Part shown: positions 53,653 to 60,630 of the stretch, in pieces
Layout: every line of letters starts with the position of its first letter
Position numbering within the stretch: the stretch's first letter is position 1
NCBI GenBank assembly: GCA_026127925.1
Contig: JAJSLM010000002.1
Coordinates: forward strand, 124,001 to 188,000
Origin: Thermoplasmatales archaeon
GTDB taxonomy: Archaea; Thermoplasmatota; Thermoplasmata; Thermoplasmatales; Thermoplasmataceae
Reading direction: 5' to 3'
DNA length: 64,000 bases
Notes under the pieces: model-generated
Seen by the model: the letters and a program-made list of their open reading frames with translations, nothing else
Told to the model about the DNA's origin: nothing
Databases searched by the model: none
Program-made: the position numbers and the translations under genes

Positions 53653-55203
53653 ATGCGTGTTTTCCTTCCCGTTATTCTCCTGGTTCTTATCCTCTGTTTT
53701 ATAGGAGTGCAGCCAGCCGCGAATCATACCGAGGCTGTGAATGCAGGTATCGTCATCCCGTCCGCTGTAAACACAGGAACGATATACACGCACGAGCCTG
53801 CACCTATGGGGATCGCAGATTACGGCATCGGTCCTAGAGGGGAGCCTTATGAATACAATACAACATCCTTCATGGGCGTCGCAAGTGTGGATTCCCTGAG
53901 CACCTATAATTCTTCACTCAATTACAGCTCTTACTATGGCGGGCCTTATGGAATGACTTTTCAGTTAAACGCCGTTCTTGTTGCAGTGTCCGGCGGAGCC
54001 TCCTATGCTTACTGGTCGCAGAACGTTGCTTTTATTAATACGTCTTCGAACAGAGTAAGGTTTGAGGACAATGTATGGAACTATACATCCGAAGGCGCGG
54101 AGATGTACAATTCCACAGTCTCCGGCAGCGGGAAGATAGAAAACTTCTCGGGCGGGGACTACTACTACGACTTCGCTTCAAAATCTCTTCCAGGCAACAA
54201 CATGGAGCTGAGCTATCCTTCCACCGTAGAGCTGAGGATGAATGCTACGGTTGTCAGCGGTCATCCAGAGATCGTATTCTCGTATAACAGTGGTCAGGGG
54301 TGGCAGGTTTATGACAGTGCGGTAATAAAATTCCTCAACACATCCGGAACTCCGGAGTTCCGCGTTGATGGATTCACGTACAGTCCGGTAGGGACTTACT
54401 ACGATGCTGAGCTCATCATGGGAGGTCCGGCCGGTGGCTCGCACACCGGGATCGTGTCCTCTTCGGTTCTCTTCCAGCTTGATTACTGGAACGGCCACAA
54501 CTACCAGATGATAACGAACGCATTCAATTTCGGCTCAAATACCCAGGAGGGCATCTACGGCGCTGGCGACTCTGGCATATATTCCAAATCGAATGGATCG
54601 CTATACGCTAAAATAACGGCTGGGAACTCCACTCTGGGGCAGATCTACAATTCCGGAGATATCGGTATTTTGAACGTGACATCAAACGTACCATCGGGAT
54701 ACCTTATGATCAACGGCACGGCTTACAACTTCACTGGCGAAGACGTTAACGTTACGCTATATCCTGGTGAATACGCCTTCCAGTTATACACATCGTCGAA
54801 TGTGCTTGTAGCTTCAGGCACCTTAAACCTTTCCGGTGGAGAGTACCTTCCAATGGTCATCACAGGCAGTTATGCCGTGACGTTTTACGAGACCGGATTA
54901 TCTCCCGGTACATCATGGTCGGTCACGCTCAACGGAACGACGGAATCATCAACTACCGGCATGATAATTTTCATGGTTTCCAACGGAACCTATTCATACA
55001 GGGTGAATCCTGTTCCTGGGTACACCGCTCTTAATGATAGCGGAAATATGTCAGTTGTCGGAGAAAATGTAGAATACAATGTAACATTCAAGGCAGAGAA
55101 AGGCGCTCCTGTCAACCTGGCCCTTCTAATTGGGACTTTTGCTGCGATCCTCGTGATTGCTGTGGTTCTTTCTGTATTTCTCAGAAGGAAGGCGGGGAGA
55201 TAA
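53653..55203 (+). CDS. Thermopsin-family (A5) acid protease-like surface protein
   Basis: 516 residues from ATG 53653. Signal peptide RVFLPVILLVLILCFIGVQPAA. The catalytic-domain hallmark EPAPMGIADYGIG and the following TTSFMGVASVDSLSTYN, FQLNAVLV and YAYWSQNVAFI match thermopsin, the acid-stable pepstatin-insensitive peptidase of acidophilic archaea. Its catalytic residues are not firmly established, so intactness cannot be judged. After about 400 one Ig-like module (FYETGLSPGTSWSVTLNG), a membrane helix (LALLIGTFAAILVIAVVLSVFL) and a basic tail follow. Extracellular, membrane-held digestion of proteins is the likely role. Many N-x-S/T sequons. Confidence 0.87.
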   Translation: MRVFLPVILLVLILCFIGVQPAANHTEAVNAGIVIPSAVNTGTIYTHEPAPMGIADYGIGPRGEPYEYNTTSFMGVASVDSLSTYNSSLNYSSYYGGPYGMTFQLNAVLVAVSGGASYAYWSQNVAFINTSSNRVRFEDNVWNYTSEGAEMYNSTVSGSGKIENFSGGDYYYDFASKSLPGNNMELSYPSTVELRMNATVVSGHPEIVFSYNSGQGWQVYDSAVIKFLNTSGTPEFRVDGFTYSPVGTYYDAELIMGGPAGGSHTGIVSSSVLFQLDYWNGHNYQMITNAFNFGSNTQEGIYGAGDSGIYSKSNGSLYAKITAGNSTLGQIYNSGDIGILNVTSNVPSGYLMINGTAYNFTGEDVNVTLYPGEYAFQLYTSSNVLVASGTLNLSGGEYLPMVITGSYAVTFYETGLSPGTSWSVTLNGTTESSTTGMIIFMVSNGTYSYRVNPVPGYTALNDSGNMSVVGENVEYNVTFKAEKGAPVNLALLIGTFAAILVIAVVLSVFLRRKAGR

Positions 55204-55263
55204 ACAGAGCGTGCCCCTAAACCGATATGGACGGTATGGCAGGGACCAAAATATAGCGAAATA

Positions 55264-55273
55264 CTTATATATT
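55264..55273 (+). promoter_or_regulatory. TATA box of the GYD-like gene
   Basis: CTTATATATT is centred about 31 nt before ATG 55299, indicating a leaderless or near-leaderless transcript independent of the thermopsin gene. Confidence 0.5.
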
Positions 55274-55298
55274 TTCAGCTGTTTTCTAATCGGTCAAT

Positions 55299-55580
55299 AT
55301 GGACATGGTAATTCTAGTTAAAATTAAGAGGATACCCACAAAGAAGGAATGGGAAGGTGCACAGAAGATTGTCGATAAGGCTGTCAAGAGTGGGATAAAG
55401 ATTGAGAATTACGACACATACGGAGCATATGATTCTGTCGCAGTTGTCAAGGGTTCGAATAAAGGCGAGGAAATTTATCTCCGGTACGTTCACGCCGTTA
55501 AGGAATGGGCTGATGTGCAGACGCTTCCGATCATTGACCAGAAGCTCATGGATAAGATCAGCAAGGAATTCATTAAGTAA
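55299..55580 (+). CDS. GYD-domain-like small protein
   Basis: 93 residues, ferredoxin-like fold. The segment KSGIKIENYDTYGAYDSVAVVKGSNKGEE resembles the GYD pattern (xxxGxYDxVxxxxxxD) of short dimeric alpha+beta barrels. The order is strand (MVILVKIKRI), helix (KKEWEGAQKIVDKAVK), strand, strand, helix (LRYVHAVKEWADVQTLPII). Function unknown. Alternative: a stand-alone RAM/Lrp-type effector domain. It is read as a single gene with a downstream hairpin and T-run. Confidence 0.6.
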   Translation: MDMVILVKIKRIPTKKEWEGAQKIVDKAVKSGIKIENYDTYGAYDSVAVVKGSNKGEEIYLRYVHAVKEWADVQTLPIIDQKLMDKISKEFIK

Positions 55581-55975
55581 GGCGATCCTCTGGTCGCGAG
55601 ATAACGAAAGGCATCCTTCTCAAATGAGAGAAGAATTGAATTTTTTCTTATTTGCAACAGAGGTTCCGATGTTCATGCATATCGCATTACGCTCCTATGG
55701 CAGAAGAGCGGAATGCACAGAATAAAACATTACATCCGATCATGCTGATCTCGATTCACGGGCGCAGCTATCATATTGCCAAATCTGGTTTCAAACACCC
55801 TTACAGCATATCGACCTATCAATTTTTTTTGGTCGTCTTTCCATTTTAGATCTGCCCAACGTTTTTAGAAAACATCTAATGTATGGATACTTGGCAGAGA
55901 GGAATTATAAATACAGAGGCAGAGAGTGTTCTAATCAATTTATTAAAGCAGTGAATCAAATGGTTTTGGAAAGGA
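55581..55975. other. Intergenic stretch with one terminator-like hairpin
   Basis: The 395-nt gap shows no gene. A hairpin and T-run (55616-55649) probably end the GYD-like transcript. Three in-frame stretches in different frames here lack start context and family features. A C-rich tract near 55790-55840 holds nothing recognisable. Confidence 0.4.
55616..55649 (+). terminator. Stem-loop followed by T-run
   Basis: CTTCTC (55616-55621) pairs with GAGAAG (55628-55633) around AAATGA, and a T-rich run follows (55639-55649). It ends the GYD-like gene 36 nt after the stop. Confidence 0.5.
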
Positions 55976-56614
55976 TCACTTTTTCCTCCAGATCGTTATC
56001 GGCACCACTGAACCTATGATGAGGATTGCGAGGATCACGCCAAGTATCACGTATATCTCTGTGGACGTGATCGACGGCGAGGATCTCTGTTTGGGTGGGG
56101 AGTGAGGTGGGGAAGGTGGAAGGGAAATTATCTTGGAAAATACAACTGGCTGAACGACGTTCGAGCCGTTGACAGTCACTCCGCTATTGGGCGGCGTTAC
56201 ATACGAATACCCAGGGACAGGATTGACCGAGTAAAGATACGTCCCATTCGCAGCCGAGAATACAATCGTTTCGATCGTTGAAGTTCTGGTTGTTCCATTA
56301 AAATTAATAGACCATAGCGTACCCGGAGCGAGGCCAGATTCCGTGAACTTAACGGTATATTCCACCACCGTTGGACTGATATTTTCATGGGCGGTGAATG
56401 GGAAAACGGAATTTATCATGGAATCCGCGTGATTCCCGGTGATTATCGTGCTCATGAGATCATCGTTGATATTCTCACTTGTGCTTATCTTCATTCCGGT
56501 GTTTCCGTGGCATGTGCATGGGAACAACGAAGCGATCGTGAATATTACAATCATAACAATGAAATATTTGCGAAATAGATCCCTAAAGCCGAGTCTTAAA
56601 CGACCGATCTTCAT
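55976..56614 (-). CDS. Short surface protein: signal, single Ig-like module, membrane anchor
   Basis: 212 residues. The N-terminal KYFIVMIVIFTIASLFPCTCHG (about 15-36) acts as signal. Only about 55 residues separate it from one FTESGLAPGTLWSINFNG module (about 88-168). A Pro-rich stretch (LPPSPPHSPPKQ) and a C-terminal helix (TEIYVILGVILAILIIGSVVPITIW, RKK) follow. It thus has anchor and module like the neighbouring proteins, but no large binding domain. Either a minimal stalk protein or a remnant of a larger paralogue. Opposite in orientation to its neighbours. Confidence 0.72.
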   Translation of the reverse strand: MKIGRLRLGFRDLFRKYFIVMIVIFTIASLFPCTCHGNTGMKISTSENINDDLMSTIITGNHADSMINSVFPFTAHENISPTVVEYTVKFTESGLAPGTLWSINFNGTTRTSTIETIVFSAANGTYLYSVNPVPGYSYVTPPNSGVTVNGSNVVQPVVFSKIISLPPSPPHSPPKQRSSPSITSTEIYVILGVILAILIIGSVVPITIWRKK

Positions 56615-57046
56615 ATTTTAAATCCTTACACCTAATGATCTAAAAGGATGTTTATCTACTTTATCTTTTCAAATAGCCCTTAGCTCTATCTTTATTAATC
56701 CATGAAGATCGAAATGCGCTCTTTCTCTACGTATTGGTTGCGCTTAGTGATCCGGGTGGTCACGTGTCTCGATCTTCATCGGAATTACCCGCGTTCCGCA
56801 GGCACCCGTTCAACCCGGATATCATCTTATGCATTTTTTCTCATATATTTACACATGCGCAATGAGGAACGCGGGAACGAGTGTTACGGATCCAGTTACG
56901 TTCATACAATACGAGCTTGAAGAAAGGTATATAATGGGGCAGGAGTCCAGATAGAAGGATTTTTTTAATCTCTTTCCAGTTCATGAGGTGATGATATGGT
57001 AGGCAATGATACGTAAAGGACAAAGGAGGAGAAAACAAAGATCGTC
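56615..57046. other. Gap holding an 11-bp inverted repeat and no supported gene
   Basis: The 432-nt region has no supported coding gene. It contains the ATGAAGATCG element in inverted copies (annotated separately) and a GTGATGA sequence near 56991 that lacks a matching D box, so a C/D RNA is not supported. AAGGAGGAG at 57019-57027 is the only Shine-Dalgarno-like sequence before the next start. Confidence 0.4.
56702..56779. repeat. 11-bp inverted repeat enclosing two hairpins, possible structured RNA
   Basis: ATGAAGATCGA (56702-56712) and TCGATCTTCAT (56769-56779) are perfectly complementary. The inside can form a GCGC/GCGC hairpin and a GTGAtCC/GGTCAC hairpin with one bulged T. The same ten bases begin the neighbouring minus-strand gene (its ATGAAGATCG, 56614-56605), so the pairs may equally be copies of a gene start. 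Confidence 0.4.
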
Positions 57047-58894
57047 ATGGCGGTCCGGCAAACTCATCACGGGGACGGCGGTTTTATAAGCGTTGGCGGA
57101 AACGGTTTAACATTCTATAAGGGTGGAATTTTTCAGTCACCGTACAATACTCTGCCGGGATTTTTGGAATCCGCTTCATGGAATGGCCAGGAATTTTTGG
57201 TAGGGGGTTCAACTTACTTCTATCAGAAACCCATCAACAGAAATAATTATGGATTCAATGATGGTCCCCTATTAGCTTTGTATTACCCCGAGGATAATAC
57301 GTTGGTAAACGAGACGAGTATTCTTCCTTCTTTTCTCCTTCACAATAATGGCACAATTGTTCAGACCGTGTGGAATGGATCGGTGTTTTACATACTCGGA
57401 GAGTATGGAAATGTGTCAGAATCCTCGGAGAATATAGTATTATTTTCGTACAATCCATCAACGAATCAACTACAGAATATGACCCATCTTCTTCCTAGTA
57501 CTTTGAAAGCTCATATGACCGGCATGATTTATACAAACTACGGACTATTTCTGCTACTCTATGGATATTATGGGGCTAACTTGACACTTCTGACCCCTTC
57601 AGGTCATGTAGAAGATCTATCCTATATACTGCCTCCTAATTTTATATTCAACGACTGGAGCACTGAAGGAACCCCGATGACATTTGCAAACGGTCTACTT
57701 GCAATTGCTGGCAACTACGTGTCTAATAATACAGCAGATATTATAACATATAATCCGCAGAACGGCACGCATATCAATTATGCGCCGATAATGCAGAATG
57801 TGACCGGTTATGTAACATCCGTTGTGTACGATTTGGGTTTTTACGTTATCGTTGGATCAACTGATGGTTATAATTCTCCCAGTCCTGCGATCCTCTGGGC
57901 TCTATACCCCTTGGAAAATACGATTTATAATCTGTCTGATTTAGTTCCTTCAAATTTCACGCAAATAACTACTGCAGCCTCACACGATAATCAGATATTT
58001 ATGTCCATAAGCTTCGTGGGAGGTGTATACTTTGGGGAGCTATCTTTAGCGGCGGCTTTTCCAGTTACGTTCCTGGAATCCAATCTTCCGTCAGGATTGA
58101 AATGGTTTGTTAACATAACAGAGAGCAATGGAACGACTTATGATTCAGGAGCGATCTCAGGATCGTCATACATTTTCTACTTGCCTGACGGGACATACTC
58201 ATACACCATCGCATCGTCTGAGAGATCATCAGTTCCGATACAATCCCGCGGATCGTTCACTGTCGATGGCACACCGGTATCTGAATCCGTGGTCTTCCTA
58301 TCCATATTCCGGTACACGGTAACCTTTTCCGAAAATGGTCTTCCGAAGGGAACAGAATGGTTTGTGAACTTAAGTAACGGTCGATCGTATCATTCTGTAT
58401 CCGATATCATCTCCTTCCAGGAACCGAATGGAATATACGCATACACGATCTCAACACCTGACACTTCTTACAAACCACCTTCATCAGGTTCGTTTACAGT
58501 AGACGATTCCTCGGTTTCAGTATCTGTAAAATTCTTGCAGGTAGATTACACGGTAACCTTTTCTGAAAACGGTCTTCCGAACGGAACGGAATGGTTTGTG
58601 AACCTTAGCAATGGCCAGTCATTCTCATCAACAAACAGCACGATATCATTCTCGGTTCCCAACGGAACGTACTCTTACACAATCACAACAGTCTCTGGTT
58701 ATCGATTCCATGCATTATCCGGATCGATATCTCTCACAGGCAGGGGCTTCTCAAAGAGCATAACATTCCCAACTACGGATAGATCACCTGAAAAATCCGG
58801 GATATCCGGTGCATCATTCTACATAATCATAGTCGGAGTCACAGCTGCAGTCGTCGGTGCAGTCGTTGCGATAATGATTAGAAAGAAGAGGTAA
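57047..58894 (+). CDS. Surface beta-propeller protein with three Ig-like modules, apparently lacking its signal peptide
   Basis: 615 residues. From MAVRQTHHGDGGFISVGG the N-terminal half (about 1-335) is a kelch-like propeller, with recurring WNGQEFLVGG, WNGSVFYILGEY and VVYDLGFYVIVG. Three modules follow: FLESNLPSGLKWFV, FSENGLPKGTEWFV and FSENGLPNGTEWFV. Then a C-terminal helix (ASFYIIIVGVTAAVVGAVVAIMI) and RKKR. The topology needs export, yet no signal sequence precedes the propeller. The in-frame codons upstream are K-x-E-rich and a stop lies 33 nt before the ATG. Probably a 5'-truncated gene, though an atypical exported protein cannot be excluded. Confidence 0.72.
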   Translation: MAVRQTHHGDGGFISVGGNGLTFYKGGIFQSPYNTLPGFLESASWNGQEFLVGGSTYFYQKPINRNNYGFNDGPLLALYYPEDNTLVNETSILPSFLLHNNGTIVQTVWNGSVFYILGEYGNVSESSENIVLFSYNPSTNQLQNMTHLLPSTLKAHMTGMIYTNYGLFLLLYGYYGANLTLLTPSGHVEDLSYILPPNFIFNDWSTEGTPMTFANGLLAIAGNYVSNNTADIITYNPQNGTHINYAPIMQNVTGYVTSVVYDLGFYVIVGSTDGYNSPSPAILWALYPLENTIYNLSDLVPSNFTQITTAASHDNQIFMSISFVGGVYFGELSLAAAFPVTFLESNLPSGLKWFVNITESNGTTYDSGAISGSSYIFYLPDGTYSYTIASSERSSVPIQSRGSFTVDGTPVSESVVFLSIFRYTVTFSENGLPKGTEWFVNLSNGRSYHSVSDIISFQEPNGIYAYTISTPDTSYKPPSSGSFTVDDSSVSVSVKFLQVDYTVTFSENGLPNGTEWFVNLSNGQSFSSTNSTISFSVPNGTYSYTITTVSGYRFHALSGSISLTGRGFSKSITFPTTDRSPEKSGISGASFYIIIVGVTAAVVGAVVAIMIRKKR

Positions 58895-59397
58895 TCTTTC
58901 CTATAATTTACTCATTCTGCATGCTGACTGTTAGGTTCCAAATCGATAGCTGCAGTACATTCCTATCAGAGAGTCAAATCACTATTTCGGTAACAGAGAT
59001 CTAAAAGGATCAAACGATGATTCTTGAAAGTTTTCAACCACAATTGACGCGTCCTTTATCTGAATTTTCCCTTCCCTTCATTGGGCGGAACTATCTTGTC
59101 TGTGATCTGCACAATCAATGGCACATGTGGTTCGGGCATATCCAAAAATTATGAACTGGTAAGTAATGCTCGAGATCACTCGGACATGTCATGAAACATT
59201 AGACGCTCTACACCATATATGAAATTAATGGTAATCCAAGGTACAGTCTGGCGAATATGTCGCGCCACAGGTACTGGAGGTAAATGCCACAATATCTCGG
59301 AAAAGCATTACCCCTGTAGAAATATTTATAGAGCAAGTTCAAGAAGGGCGCTCTAAAATTTCTTGCGGAGTATTGGTTATTAAGGGGATCTTGCGTT
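58895..59397. other. Gene-poor stretch, nothing recognisable
   Basis: This 503-nt gap lacks a supported frame. A peptide-like stretch around 59326-59400 (SKFKKGALKFLAEYWLL in one frame) looks protein-derived but has no start context and may be a gene remnant. A TATA-like TATTTATAG occurs at about 59321-59329. No tRNA or obvious attachment site was found. Confidence 0.35.
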
Positions 59398-60036
59398 TCA
59401 ACTACCGAAATTAAAGTTATGTTTCCTAACATCCTCTACATCTGCCTGGACATCTTGAGGCACATATAAGGTTATGATGCCATCAATCCATCTTCTCCAG
59501 TTAATTTCCTCCTCCGTGTTGTTCGGTATAACACTGACGTTAAGAACATGGGTTTCGTGTGTTTTGTTGCAGGCAAGAGCGAAGAAACCTAATTCGTATA
59601 ACTCGTTTCGTATATCTGATGCGGAAGCATTGTTAGGTATAAAGATTTCAATACTGCCGCTGTGGTGAATGAGGCTCAGCTCTCCTTTGCTAAAAGCCTT
59701 TGTCTTCGGAACAATCGCTTCCAATGCCGCCAGACTTTCATGATCCACACTCATGCGCAAAAGACCAACTTGGTTAATTGAGGCATATCTTCTTTTTACA
59801 TCTTCCTTACGCTTTTCTTCTCTCTGGATCTCCAGTTTGCGTTTTCTTTCTGCCTCTTTTAAAATTCTTCGTTCCCTCTTGATCTTTTCGATCGCATGCC
59901 TGACACTCTGCAGTGAGTCTGTGTGAAGTCTGGCGGCGATCTCTCCTGTGGAAAGGCCCTCATCGAGAAGATTCTCGATCTTATTATAGTTATAGGATCT
60001 TCCGCGAACATTTTTTACTTTGCCTTTATTGATCAT
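59398..60036 (-). CDS. HTH/coiled-coil DNA-binding-like protein of unknown function
   Basis: 212 residues. A basic N-terminus (NKGKVKNVRGRSYNYNK) and a helix-turn-helix-like segment (IENLLDEGLSTGEIAARLHTDSLQSVRHAIEKI, about 20-52). A highly charged coiled coil follows (KRERRILKEAERKRKLEIQREEKRKEDVKRRY, about 53-85). The C-terminal alpha/beta domain (90-212) includes GSIEIFIPNNASASDIRNELYELGFFALAC. No known family is recognised. The TGCAT array just upstream is a good candidate binding site. The composition suggests a plasmid, virus or chromosome-maintenance protein. Transcribed alone. Confidence 0.66.
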   Translation of the reverse strand: MINKGKVKNVRGRSYNYNKIENLLDEGLSTGEIAARLHTDSLQSVRHAIEKIKRERRILKEAERKRKLEIQREEKRKEDVKRRYASINQVGLLRMSVDHESLAALEAIVPKTKAFSKGELSLIHHSGSIEIFIPNNASASDIRNELYELGFFALACNKTHETHVLNVSVIPNNTEEEINWRRWIDGIITLYVPQDVQADVEDVRKHNFNFGS

Positions 60037-60059
60037 TATAACCCTAAAGGCATTCTATT

Positions 60060-60200
60060 TGCATATTTTTATCTTTCTACATATATATACAAACAATATA
60101 CATTGTATTGCATTTGTCTATGCATTACGCTGCATTAAATTTAATTTTAATTGCATCATCGTTGAACCTGTTGTGCATCAAAATTGCATCATAGCTGCAT
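60060..60200. repeat. Helically phased TGCAT repeat array, iteron/operator candidate
   Basis: Eight TGCAT copies begin at 60060, 60109, 60121, 60131, 60152, 60174, 60185 and 60196, giving spacings of 49, 12, 10, 21, 22, 11 and 11 bp. All but the first step fall on one or two turns of the helix, so the seven right-hand sites face the same side. The consensus is about TTGCATYAT. They flank the minus-strand TATA of the HTH gene. Confidence 0.6.
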
Positions 60201-60600
60201 TATCTTTATCTATTTTTTAAGTAACCTTTCCTTGGCCATCCACGGAAAAGGAATGAAAATCAACGGAAACAGACTTGCAGAAACTAAAAATTTTCTTATA
60301 GGTAACGTTTAAAAAGATATGACTACGCAACGTCATTTTAAAAAAATGCAACAGAAATCTAATAATCGCGTATCATTGCCCTTGGAATTAACCTGTGCTC
60401 TTGGTGGGTATGGATTCACGTTGCCTGCACAGATCTCCAATTCAGTTCGTCAGTGTTAGAGATGCATAGATGATAATCGACAACAAAGGCGACCTAATTA
60501 CCTAGTCCATTATTATGTGTCTCAGAAATCATGGGAAACCCGCGCTAAAACGCTGTCTTATAGCCCATCAATGCCTCCAAAACCCTCATATCAGGAAATA

Positions 60601-60610
60601 TTTTTATATC
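60601..60610 (+). promoter_or_regulatory. TATA box of the penicillin-amidase gene
   Basis: TTTTTATATC is centred about 25 nt before ATG 60631, typical of a leaderless transcript. Confidence 0.6.
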
Positions 60611-60630
60611 TCGATGTAGTCTATAGTATT

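Larger units (their letters stand above)
60037..60630. other. Long intergenic region with TGCAT array and leaderless promoter
   Basis: 594 nt without a supported gene. The left half carries the TGCAT repeats (60060-60200) and a minus-strand TATA-like run (about 60080-60088) for the HTH gene. The middle is unremarkable. The right end has the promoter of the penicillin-amidase gene. Confidence 0.55.

Noticed and set aside
56702-56920. Plus-strand frame of 72 codons upstream of the propeller gene, considered as its lost signal peptide
   Set aside because: Only weakly hydrophobic, in a different frame from 57047 and separated by 127 nt with stops. It also lies on the inverted repeat, which explains its start.
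56989-57035. Possible C/D-box RNA (GTGATGA near 56991)
   Set aside because: No D box (CTGA) at the proper distance, no terminal stem.
59208-59432. Minus-strand frame of 74 codons in the gap before the HTH gene
   Set aside because: No start context, composition unlike neighbours, overlaps the 3' end of the HTH gene; at best a fragment.
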